Of a stretch of DNA of 64,000 bases, positions 25,334-33,274 are shown piece by piece. Numbering within the stretch: the stretch's first letter is position 1; the number at the start of each line of letters is the position of its first letter. This stretch comes from QQWI01 sp964522015 (GTDB lineage Bacteria; Bacillota; Clostridia; Peptostreptococcales; Acidaminobacteraceae), in the NCBI GenBank assembly GCA_964522015.1, contig CAZFST010000013.1, positions 1-64,000 of the forward strand. Reading direction: 5' to 3'. The position numbers and the translations under genes are program-made. The notes beneath the pieces are model-generated. The model had not been told where the DNA came from. It did no database searches and saw nothing but the letters and a program-made list of their open reading frames with translations.

Positions 25334-25780
25334 ATGTTAGTTGGCTTGTTAATCGCCTTAGTGGCTGGTATCTTTATAGCAACTCAAGGTTCAATCAATG
25401 GTTTAGTAGGCAATACTGTAGGCGTATTGCCTACAGTGGTCATACCAGTTTTTTTTCAATTTGCCCTTTATAGTATTCTGCTGGTGTCTAGTAAAAAGAC
25501 ATGGGTAGGTGTGACTCAAATCACCTCTTATGCGGCAGGTTGGAGTCTGTTAGGTTTATCTGCTCTGTTAGGAATTGGCATTATGGTAACCTTAACGGTG
25601 GCGATTATGCGGGTTGGCCCCTTGATGGGACTTGCTGTAGTCGTCTTTGGACAATTGTTTTCTAGTATGGTGATTGAGCATTTTGGTTGGTTTGAAACAA
25701 CCCAGCGAACCATGTCTTTGGACCGTCTGATTGGCCTTGTTTTAATTATTGGTGGCGTTTGGTTTTTTTCAAAAAAATAA
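25334..25780 (+). CDS. DMT-superfamily transporter, DUF606/YdcZ type
   Basis: 148 residues, five predicted membrane helices, half-size DMT protein: MLVGLLIALVAGIFIATQGSIN start and an ALLGIGIMVTLT segment. Such proteins usually act as dimers. GGAGG precedes the ATG. Co-transcribed with chorismate mutase, so an aromatic metabolite is a plausible but unproven substrate. Confidence 0.8.
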   Translation: MLVGLLIALVAGIFIATQGSINGLVGNTVGVLPTVVIPVFFQFALYSILLVSSKKTWVGVTQITSYAAGWSLLGLSALLGIGIMVTLTVAIMRVGPLMGLAVVVFGQLFSSMVIEHFGWFETTQRTMSLDRLIGLVLIIGGVWFFSKK

Positions 25781-25804
25781 CCTCGCCAATAGGGGATGGC
25801 GAGG
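25781..25804. terminator. hairpin between convergent genes
   Basis: CCTCGCCA / TGGCGAGG with an 8-nt loop. The T run lies on the minus-strand side, so it mainly ends the adenylate kinase-like gene. Confidence 0.75.
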
Positions 25805-25825
25805 TATAAGGGAGCTTTTTGAAGG

Positions 25826-26479
25826 TTAGAAATCGCGATTGGTGAACTTCTGACTGGTTTCTAATACTTGATAATACATGTCCATGGTGGCACGATTGGC
25901 ATCTACAATTTTTAGCAAGCCAAGATCGTTATAATAGTCAACCAGTGGTAGGGTTTCTTGATTAAACGCGGCAATCTTTTGTGAGATTAGCTGAGGAAGA
26001 TCATCCATTCTAAGTTCTAGTGGTGTACCGCACCGATCGCAGTTCACACCGTCTTTTGATGGAAAGTTGGTGGCGTGATAGACCCCATGACAACTTGGAC
26101 AGACCCGACGTCCTTCTAAACGTTGTTGCATTTGAGCCTCTGTGATATCGAAATAGAGCACTGCATCAATTCGAAGACCTTCGTCTTCCAAGATTTTTTC
26201 AAATGCAAGTGCCTGATTTTTGTTTCTTGGAAAACCGTCGATAATCAGGTCTCGATTGGTTTTGATATGGTCCTTTACCATGGCAATGGCTATTTCATCT
26301 TCAACAAAAGTACCATCAAGAACATGGGCCTTGATTTTTTCACCAAGTTCAGTGTGCCCGGTGACCTCATCTCGCATGAGCTCACCTGTTGCTAATATTT
26401 CAAAATTAAAGAATGATTTTAGTTTACGTGCGATGGCACCTTTTCCAGCGCCTGGTAATCCGATTGTGACGAGAATCAT
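25826..26479 (-). CDS. adenylate kinase-like nucleoside monophosphate kinase
   Basis: 217 residues with the adenylate kinase plan: P-loop GLPGAGKGA, NMP-binding ATGELMRDE, DGFPRNKNQA, lid EGRRVCPSCHGVYH with a four-Cys zinc site (CPSC...CDRC), and NQETLPLVDYY. The P-loop differs from the usual GPPGAGKGT at two positions, including loss of the Thr. Start 26479 has AAGGAGG 6 nt upstream; the longer reading from 26509 does not. No secY or rpm neighbours, so it is probably a paralogue of the housekeeping enzyme. Confidence 0.8.
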   Translation of the reverse strand: MILVTIGLPGAGKGAIARKLKSFFNFEILATGELMRDEVTGHTELGEKIKAHVLDGTFVEDEIAIAMVKDHIKTNRDLIIDGFPRNKNQALAFEKILEDEGLRIDAVLYFDITEAQMQQRLEGRRVCPSCHGVYHATNFPSKDGVNCDRCGTPLELRMDDLPQLISQKIAAFNQETLPLVDYYNDLGLLKIVDANRATMDMYYQVLETSQKFTNRDF

Positions 26480-26602
26480 GGATAGCCTCCTTATAAGGAC
26501 AGTTGTCATTGGTTTATTTATACCAAGTTTCTGCTTGCTAAATCAAAAAAATGAATTTAGGCTTAACCTGTTTTTTCTACTGCTAAGAAGTGAGGTATTG
26601 GC

Positions 26603-27517
26603 ATGTCTCTGGACAATTTTGAAACTCGGCTCATGAAACTAATTAGAAGAAATAAGTGGTTTCATGGCTTTGCCACTGTTGGTTTCGATGGTGATGACGT
26701 GATGCGAACTTTTGGCGACTATGAGTCAGATCAACTACATCCACTATTCTCCATGACTAAAAGTATCACAGTTTGGATGGCCCTACTGGTGTGTGAGCAG
26801 TATGGGGTTTCGGTGGATGCTTTGGTGGCACCAACTGTTGGGCAACCTTCTTTTGAGCCGCCTTTAACGGTTTCCATGTGCATGTCTATGCAAGCTGGTT
26901 TTGACTGGGATGAACTGGCGCATTTTAATACACCGGAAAACCCATTTTGGAATTTTATAAATGCTGCAGACCCGATGTCTTACTTATTTTCACATCCTAT
27001 GGCGGGGGAACCAGGAACTGTTTATCATTATAATTCTGCTGCCAGTCATGTATTAGCTTATTGGATTGAGGGTATTACTGGAATGTCCTTTGAGGCTTAT
27101 GCTGAGACCTATTTATTTAGACCACTTGGTATTACGGCATACCTTTGGGAAAAAGATGGCAAGGGCGTTGTTTATGGTGGTCATGGGTTGCACCTGTCGC
27201 TAGAATCGGTGATTAAAATCGCACGTATGCTAGTGAGTGGTGGCAAGGTAATGGAAACGGGAGATGTTGTTTTGTCGGACTTTATTATCAAACAGTTGCA
27301 GGTTCAGACCAGTGAAAATATTAGAGGCGATAAGGGGTATGGGTTCGGACTTTGGCACGTGGACATTCTTGGAGAAAAGTGGCTTGGGGCATTTGGTCAC
27401 GGAGGGCAGCGTTTGTACTGGGAACCCTTGAGTAAGCGGGCTATTATTTTTTTAGGGGCTGTTAAACCTGAGTTTGGCCTGCAAGAACACTTAATAAGGG
27501 ATTACTTGACCCCTTAA
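26603..27517 (+). CDS. serine hydrolase, class C beta-lactamase family
   Basis: 304 residues. Family triad motifs: SMTK (Ser-x-x-Lys, about residue 50), YHYNS (Tyr-x-Asn), and GHGG near the C-terminus. No signal peptide, so the enzyme is cytoplasmic, unlike true AmpC. Esterase or peptidase activity is likely; substrate unknown. GAGGT lies 8 nt before ATG. Single gene. Confidence 0.85.
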   Translation: MSLDNFETRLMKLIRRNKWFHGFATVGFDGDDVMRTFGDYESDQLHPLFSMTKSITVWMALLVCEQYGVSVDALVAPTVGQPSFEPPLTVSMCMSMQAGFDWDELAHFNTPENPFWNFINAADPMSYLFSHPMAGEPGTVYHYNSAASHVLAYWIEGITGMSFEAYAETYLFRPLGITAYLWEKDGKGVVYGGHGLHLSLESVIKIARMLVSGGKVMETGDVVLSDFIIKQLQVQTSENIRGDKGYGFGLWHVDILGEKWLGAFGHGGQRLYWEPLSKRAIIFLGAVKPEFGLQEHLIRDYLTP

Positions 27518-27530
27518 AGCTATTAAACGT

Positions 27531-27575
27531 AAAAACCCAAGAAGCACATGATCAAATGTGTTTCTTGGGTTTGTT
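27531..27575. terminator. bidirectional terminator
   Basis: AAACCCAAGAAGCACAT / ATGTGTTTCTTGGGTTT stem with flanking A and T runs between converging genes. Confidence 0.88.
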
Positions 27576-28163
27576 TTATTTTTGATTGGCGATCAGCTTG
27601 ATGATGGACTCCACTGACATGTCGGCTGATATTTTGAATGTGCCTGCCCGTAATTTACTGCCAAGGCCCATGGTTTCAATGGTTTTATTAAAGAGTTTAA
27701 TATCGGTAATGAGACCATTGCTTTTCAGAATGCGGGCAATGCCGTCTCCCGATGAACCAGCTGGAATTTCAATTGTGATTTTTTTTGTGGATTTGGGTGT
27801 GACCTCAGGCTTAGGTGTAGCAGTTTCAGCGCTATTAGAGTTCTCGATTTGAGTAGATGGGTCTGGTATAACCACTGGGTCGTCGGTTGGAGAGACAAGG
27901 GTACTGTCAATAGGTGCGATGATGGTAGAATCTGTGCCCTCTATGTCAGTGGCTGGTGCAGAACCATCTATGATCACTGCAGCCCCTGGTGTCTTAGTCA
28001 CTGGCTGGGTGGTTTGAGGTCTGGCGTCTTTTTCAAATAATGAAAATGAAATTGGAATGGTTTCGTTAAGCTTCCAAGAGACAACCGTGAATATTACTGC
28101 AACGATTATAAGCGAGATGAGGATATCACTTAAATCGAATAGAAAGTCTTTAACCTGTTCCAT
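27576..28163 (-). CDS. membrane-anchored protein with MltG/YceG-like N-terminal module only
   Basis: 195 residues: one membrane helix (about 10-32), a long Pro/Thr/Ser-rich spacer (45-125), and a C-terminal 65-residue domain (ITIEIPAGSSGDGIARILKSNGLI...LRAGTFKIS...ESIIKLI). The domain resembles the LysM-like N-terminal module of the endolytic transglycosylase MltG. The catalytic YceG domain is absent; the protein ends where it would begin. Expected outside the membrane, possibly in cell-wall binding. Confidence 0.7.
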   Translation of the reverse strand: MEQVKDFLFDLSDILISLIIVAVIFTVVSWKLNETIPISFSLFEKDARPQTTQPVTKTPGAAVIIDGSAPATDIEGTDSTIIAPIDSTLVSPTDDPVVIPDPSTQIENSNSAETATPKPEVTPKSTKKITIEIPAGSSGDGIARILKSNGLITDIKLFNKTIETMGLGSKLRAGTFKISADMSVESIIKLIANQK

Positions 28164-28347
28164 ATTGCCTCCTTGATGATTGTAGATGGTTTATTTTATC
28201 ATAAAACTGAAGAATACGCATCTGATGACACGGTACTGTCATAAACTTTTTATAAATCACAAAAATTAATGTTGTTTAGCACAAAAAAATGGGCATAATA
28301 ACTGACATAAGTAAACTACATATGGGGCAAATGTGAGGAGCGAAAAG

Positions 28348-30372
28348 ATGAGCGAAAAGATGAACAAGAAGAACTTTACAAAAGGCGATAAAAAGACACT
28401 GGGCTTAAGTATCCGAACCAAATTGAATTTAGCTTTTTTCTTGGTGATATTTATTTCGATTACCATCTTAGGCACAATCGTCTTTGTAAATGTGCAAACA
28501 GCTTTAAAAGAAAAATTGTTGATAACTAGCACACAAGTTTTAGGTGAAACCGGTCGATATATTGAGACGTACATGAGAAGTTTCGAAGAAAAAGTAAAAT
28601 TAGTCGCCAAGAATGATGCAATCGTCAATGTCGCTGAAACTGAAGAGCCTGAAGTGTTTAAAACTTTAGATATGCTGTTAGAAAACAATTCATCTATCAT
28701 GAATGCGTATATGGGAACAGCTGATAAGAAGATGCTTTTGCGTCCAAAGCAAGATTTACCAGCTGACTACGACCCAACCAGTCGCCCTTGGTATCAAGAT
28801 GCTGCTAATTCAGGGGCTTTTGCTTGGACAGCACCTTACCAAGACGCCTCTACGGGGAAATGGATTATTTCTGCAGCTATTCCGATTGAAAACAGCGGCC
28901 AGCTCAGTGGCGTTTTTGCTATTGACTTATCACTTGATGAATTAGCAGCAAACTTAGCCGAGATTAAAATTGCAACTTACGGCTATCCAGTATTGGTCAC
29001 AACTGATGGTATTACGATGACCCATAAAACCGCTGAGCTCATCGGTAAAGAATTGCCTGTACCAAACCTATTAGCCGCAGTAAAAGCGAAATCCGATAAA
29101 CCAATTGACTACAATTATAAAGGTCAGCAAAAATATGCAGCCTTTTATCCTTTAAAAACAATTAATTGGACTGTTTTAGCAGCCCTTGAAGCCCGAGAAG
29201 TGACAGAGTCGACCAATCAATTTTTAATCACAATTGCCGTTGTCGGTTTGGCAACAATTGGTATTGCCTTCCTCGTTTCTTATTTCTTTTCTCAACAAAT
29301 TGCTAATAATATTCAGGTACTCGTGGTAGGACTTGAGCGCATTAAGGGCGGGGATTTAACAACTCGCATCGAAGTCAAAACGAAAGATGAGATTGGACGT
29401 GTTGAGATGTATCTCAATGACACGGTTGCAAAACTCAATGAAATGATGCACAAAATCCAAAAAATCGCCATCGATGTCACCGAATCCTCACAGAACTTAG
29501 CAGCGACCGCTGAAGAGACATCAGCTTCTGCAGACGAAGTGGCAAGAACTGTTGATGATATCGCAAAAGGCGCATCGGATCAAGCAAGGGATGCAGAGAG
29601 TGGTGTTGTGATTGCTCAATCTCTATCGGTAAAATTCAATGCTTTGAGCGAAAAGACACATTCCATGATTACATCTGCTAAACAAGTCATAGCAGCCAAT
29701 GCACATGGTGTTAAAGCGATTTCGGAATTGAAAGATAAAACAAATAAAAATGATGAGGCAAACAATCGGATTGAAAAAGTCATCATTGAACTTGATGGTA
29801 AAGCACAATCCATTGAAGCGATTCTTGATAGTATTAGCGCCATAGCAGTTCAAACCAATCTTCTCGCCTTAAACGCAAGTATCGAAGCAGCCAGAGCTGG
29901 TGAGCATGGTAGAGGGTTTGCGGTGGTTGCAGAAGAAATTAGAAAACTAGCTGAGCAGTCTTCAAAAGCAGCAGAAGAGGTACGAGATATCGTCACTAAT
30001 ATTCAAGGTGATTCCACTCGTACGGTCACCAGTATGCACGATGTTAAACGAATTTCTGTTGAACAATCTTTAGCAGTTGAAGAAGTGAATAAACAGTTCT
30101 CCTTGATTTCAAACTCCATTGACACGATTTCTTCTGAAATTCAAGCAATTAGTGACAATGTAGATGCACTGAATATTGATAAAGAAGCAATTGTATCCGC
30201 CATTGAAAATATCTCGGCTGTATCAGAAGAAACAGCTGCAGCCTCAGAAGAGGTTAGTGCTTCCATGGAACAGCAAACCATGGCTGTAGAAGAAGTTGCT
30301 AAAGCGGCAGAACGTATGAATGAAATCTCAGCAATGCTAAATGGCGAGGTAGGCAAATTCAAAGTGGACTAA
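28348..30372 (+). CDS. methyl-accepting chemotaxis protein with dCache sensor
   Basis: Membrane chemoreceptor, 674 residues. TM1 (about 25-48), extracellular double-Cache domain with DYDPTSRPWYQDA and GVFAIDLSL, TM2 (about 288-312), HAMP, and a long signalling helix with hairpin tip IAVQTNLLALNASIEAARAGEHGRGFAVVA. AGGAG lies 7 nt before ATG 28348. Ligand class likely amino or organic acids, by family. Monocistronic. Confidence 0.9.
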   Translation: MSEKMNKKNFTKGDKKTLGLSIRTKLNLAFFLVIFISITILGTIVFVNVQTALKEKLLITSTQVLGETGRYIETYMRSFEEKVKLVAKNDAIVNVAETEEPEVFKTLDMLLENNSSIMNAYMGTADKKMLLRPKQDLPADYDPTSRPWYQDAANSGAFAWTAPYQDASTGKWIISAAIPIENSGQLSGVFAIDLSLDELAANLAEIKIATYGYPVLVTTDGITMTHKTAELIGKELPVPNLLAAVKAKSDKPIDYNYKGQQKYAAFYPLKTINWTVLAALEAREVTESTNQFLITIAVVGLATIGIAFLVSYFFSQQIANNIQVLVVGLERIKGGDLTTRIEVKTKDEIGRVEMYLNDTVAKLNEMMHKIQKIAIDVTESSQNLAATAEETSASADEVARTVDDIAKGASDQARDAESGVVIAQSLSVKFNALSEKTHSMITSAKQVIAANAHGVKAISELKDKTNKNDEANNRIEKVIIELDGKAQSIEAILDSISAIAVQTNLLALNASIEAARAGEHGRGFAVVAEEIRKLAEQSSKAAEEVRDIVTNIQGDSTRTVTSMHDVKRISVEQSLAVEEVNKQFSLISNSIDTISSEIQAISDNVDALNIDKEAIVSAIENISAVSEETAAASEEVSASMEQQTMAVEEVAKAAERMNEISAMLNGEVGKFKVD

Positions 30373-30445
30373 AGTCGAGCTGTTGAGTTTCCGTGTCAAA
30401 AGTACTTTTGGCACTCTTAGTATCTTTATTTCAACTAAGTTTAAA

Positions 30446-30475
30446 ACAGGGAGTGACCTTAGGTTCACTCCCTGT
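30446..30475 (+). terminator. hairpin after the chemoreceptor gene
   Basis: ACAGGGAGTGA / TCACTCCCTGT, 11-bp perfect stem. No T run follows, so termination is probable but not certain. A second inverted repeat (GTGTCAAAAG/CTTTTGGCAC) lies at about 30393-30414. Confidence 0.55.
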
Positions 30476-30545
30476 TACAATGAAACCAGAGGTTTTATAG
30501 CAAGAAAACACTGGAGGCGTTGCCAATTGGCGAAGGATTGATGCA

Positions 30546-31070
30546 ATGAAAATTATACTCATGAGGCATTACAAAGTTGCTCTTAAGTTTGAGAACTATT
30601 ATAATAGTGAAACCTTTGACAAAGATAGTCAACGGTACAATGAGACCCCAGTTTTAGATCAAGCAGGTCCGATTTTGCCGCCTTATCGCTTGTATGCTTC
30701 AAGTATGCTAAGGGCGCAGCTAACCGCACAGTTGGCTTTTAATCGGCCTATTGATATCTTAGCGGGTGTTCAGGAAGTGACCATGAAAAGTTATCGTGAT
30801 ACAAATCGCCATTTTCCAAAGTGGTGGTGGGAATTGATGGGACGCTTGCAGTGGCGTTTCAATCATAATAGGCCCCATGAAACTTATAAGGAAACCATGT
30901 CTCGATTGGAAAAAGCATTGATTGAGTTGATTGAAAAAGACGAGGATGCTATTGTAGTGATGCATGGTTTGGCTATGAGATACATGGTAAAAGTTTTGAG
31001 AAAACATGGCTTTAAAGGTCCCGTAATTCTACATGCTAAAAATGGGGCATGCTATACGTATATCAAGTAA
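30546..31070 (+). CDS. histidine phosphatase family protein
   Basis: 174 residues of the phosphoglycerate mutase-like fold: catalytic LMRHYK (Arg7-His8), LYASSMLRAQLTA with the second Arg, and VVMHGLAM with the second His. Cytoplasmic phosphatase of unknown substrate. Followed after 15 nt by an MBL-fold gene. Confidence 0.8.
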   Translation: MKIILMRHYKVALKFENYYNSETFDKDSQRYNETPVLDQAGPILPPYRLYASSMLRAQLTAQLAFNRPIDILAGVQEVTMKSYRDTNRHFPKWWWELMGRLQWRFNHNRPHETYKETMSRLEKALIELIEKDEDAIVVMHGLAMRYMVKVLRKHGFKGPVILHAKNGACYTYIK

Positions 31071-31085
31071 AAGGGGGGGATTAAA

Positions 31086-31754
31086 TTGACAATTACACAT
31101 CTTTACCATAGCGGAATATTAATTGAGACACTGAATAAGCAGATTTTTATCGATGTGATTAGCGATATCGGAGCTTTCATAAAGCCCGAAAAAGAAAAAT
31201 ATTTTTTGGTTACCCATGGTCATAGTGATCATTTTGATCCTTTTATTATGAGTTACCAAGATTCCGACGTCTATTATATTCTCTCAGATGAGATTAGAGA
31301 TCATGACCATAAAAATGTTACTTATGTGAGACCCAATCATGAGTATTCCGTTATGGGCTTAGAGATCAGTACCTTTGATTCTACTGATTCTGGGGTTGCT
31401 TTTCTAATTCAGGTTGAGGGGAAGTGTTTCTTTCATGCCGGAGATTTAAATTGGTGGCACTGGGAAGAAGATGATGAATCAGCACAACTTGAAGAAGAAA
31501 ATAACTATAAAAGGATTGTTAGAGGGATCCCTTCAATTACAATTGATGTGGCGTTTATTCCCTGTGACCCAAGATTGGCAGCGGCTTATAGTTGGGCGAT
31601 CGACTATTTTTTAAGTGCTAAAGAAGTCATCCATATGGTTCCGATTCATTTTCGCAGTCATTTTGAAATCAGCGAGGCCTTAGTGGAGCGTTATCACAAT
31701 GATTCTAGAATTGTCTCTGTGTCAAATCCAGATCAACTGATTTTAACACTATAA
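31086..31754 (+). CDS. MBL-fold metallo-hydrolase
   Basis: 222 residues. Metal-binding HGHSDHFDP (HxHxDH) and FHAGDLNWWHW, with a third His near VPIHFRSH, as in the UlaG-like branch. TTG start at 31086 is supported by a G-rich Shine-Dalgarno 4-5 nt upstream and the absence of a nearby ATG. Paired with the preceding phosphatase gene. Substrate unknown. Confidence 0.8.
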   Translation: MTITHLYHSGILIETLNKQIFIDVISDIGAFIKPEKEKYFLVTHGHSDHFDPFIMSYQDSDVYYILSDEIRDHDHKNVTYVRPNHEYSVMGLEISTFDSTDSGVAFLIQVEGKCFFHAGDLNWWHWEEDDESAQLEEENNYKRIVRGIPSITIDVAFIPCDPRLAAAYSWAIDYFLSAKEVIHMVPIHFRSHFEISEALVERYHNDSRIVSVSNPDQLILTL

Positions 31755-31789
31755 TAAGAGTTTATAACAATCTCAAAAAATGCCCATAG

Positions 31790-31816
31790 AAAAGCCGAGT
31801 CAATGACTCGGCTTTT
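31790..31816. terminator. bidirectional terminator
   Basis: AAAAGCCGAGTCA / TGACTCGGCTTTT, 13-bp perfect stem with 1-nt centre, between converging genes. Confidence 0.9.
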
Positions 31817-31824
31817 GAATTTTG

Positions 31825-32838
31825 TTATTTAACCGTTACCATCCAACCCTCTGGGCCTTCAATATCGCCATATTGAATACCAGTTAAGGTATCATAGAGC
31901 TTGCGAATAATTGGGCCAACTTCCGTTTCAGAATGAAAGACATTTAAGTGATCTCCCACTTGAATGCCACCGATTGGCGTGATAACAGCAGCTGTACCAC
32001 AGGCGCCTGCTTCTACAAATTCATCTAATTTAGCGACGAAACAATCTCTTTCTTCAACATTGAGTCCAAGGTATGTCTTAGCAACATGCATCAGAGAATA
32101 CTTTGTGATAGATGGCAAGATAGACGGTGATAATGGTGTTACAAATGTGCCATCTTTTGTGATACCAAAGAAATTGGCAGCGCCCACTTCTTCAATTTTA
32201 CTGTGTGTTGTTGGGTCAAGGTAAATGCAATCTGCAAATCCTTGAGCCTTTGCTTCTTTATTGGCAAGTAAGCTAGCGGCATAGTTTCCGCCAACCTTTG
32301 CAGCTCCAGTACCTGAAGGTGCTGCTCTATCATAATCTGAAATTTTGAAGTTAACTGGTGCCATGCCACCTTTGAAGTAAGGACCAACTGGTACGCAGAA
32401 AACTGAAAACATAAATTCTGGGGCTGAACGGACACCTAAATTGTCACCGACCCCAATTAGATAGGGACGAAGATACAAGGATGCGCCAGTGCCATAAGGT
32501 GGTACAAAGTGCTCGTTGGCTTTCACCACTTGAATACATGCGTCAATAAACTGTTCTTCTGGAATTTCTGCCATAAGGATTCGACGGCAACTTGCATTCA
32601 TTCTTTTTGCGTTTTGATCAGGTCTAAAAAGTTGAATATCACCATTTTTTGTTCGATAAGCTTTAAGACCTTCGAAACATTGCTGACCATAATGAATGGC
32701 AGTTGAAGCTTCTGAAATCGTGATGTTGTTGTCCGTTACAAGTTCGCCTTTGCTCCACTGACCATCTTTCCAGTAAGCAACATAACGGTAGTCAGTTTTG
32801 ATATAAGAAAAACTAAGATTTGACCAATCGATATTCAT
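31825..32838 (-). CDS. ilvE: branched-chain amino acid aminotransferase
   Basis: PLP-dependent transamination of Val, Leu and Ile. 337 residues, fold-type IV. PLP Lys in GTGAAKVGGNYAASL; conserved YGQQCFEGLKAYR and LRPYLIGVG. Start 32838 (MNIDWSNLSF) has GAGGTG 6 nt upstream; the earlier in-frame Met at 32871 is rejected. Monocistronic with its own promoter. Confidence 0.92.
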   Translation of the reverse strand: MNIDWSNLSFSYIKTDYRYVAYWKDGQWSKGELVTDNNITISEASTAIHYGQQCFEGLKAYRTKNGDIQLFRPDQNAKRMNASCRRILMAEIPEEQFIDACIQVVKANEHFVPPYGTGASLYLRPYLIGVGDNLGVRSAPEFMFSVFCVPVGPYFKGGMAPVNFKISDYDRAAPSGTGAAKVGGNYAASLLANKEAKAQGFADCIYLDPTTHSKIEEVGAANFFGITKDGTFVTPLSPSILPSITKYSLMHVAKTYLGLNVEERDCFVAKLDEFVEAGACGTAAVITPIGGIQVGDHLNVFHSETEVGPIIRKLYDTLTGIQYGDIEGPEGWMVTVK

Positions 32839-32877
32839 ACGTTTCACCTCTTCTTTGTAGTTGTCCCTCACGGATAT

Positions 32878-32906
32878 AGTATAGCGTTAGTTTAAGAAAT
32901 AATCAA
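32878..32906 (-). promoter_or_regulatory. sigma-A promoter of ilvE
   Basis: TTGATT (32906-32901) and TATACT (32883-32878), 17 nt apart on the minus strand. Confidence 0.65.
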
Positions 32907-33151
32907 ATTAAAGATAATTCTGAAAAACCATATAAACGACTGGTGCCAACGATGAAAACGATTGCAAGTCCTTTGTTTTTGCAGAAAAACACGGTAAATA
33001 AATTGGGAATTTGTTCTATAATTATTTTTGCATGACGTTTGCTTTTTTGCAGGGCACACATTGTTAAATCGGCAAAGCACTCTTAAGGGTACAAACCTAA
33101 GAATAATTCACTTGTCAATAGGCATTAATTTTTATATTTAGGTTCTAGATA

Positions 33152-33180
33152 TTGCTCATGAGATAGGCATCTGATACAAT
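33152..33180 (+). promoter_or_regulatory. probable promoter of nrdJ
   Basis: TTGCTC (33152-33157) and TACAAT (33175-33180) with 17 nt spacing. The stretch 32907-33150 between ilvE and this promoter holds only AT-rich sequence, two TTTTTGCAG phrases and a weak hairpin. Confidence 0.6.
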
Positions 33181-33189
33181 ATGTTGTGC
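33174..33189 (+). promoter_or_regulatory. candidate NrdR box
   Basis: ATACAATATGTTGTGC matches an ACACAATATATTGTGT-like NrdR box at 13 of 16 positions and overlaps the -10 box. A weaker half-match (TAGATATTG) lies about 30 nt upstream, close to the usual tandem spacing. Repression by NrdR is inferred. Confidence 0.55.
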
Positions 33190-33274
33190 CGGTTAGTAAC
33201 AACGAGCCCCAAATATAGATAAAAGCTTGGCCATAGCATTCTAGCACAGTGTGCATTTAAGAAGGGAGATTCAC

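Noticed and set aside
32884..33274. Cobalamin riboswitch upstream of the B12-dependent reductase
   Set aside because: No B12-box (GCCACUG) or related conserved helices could be seen.
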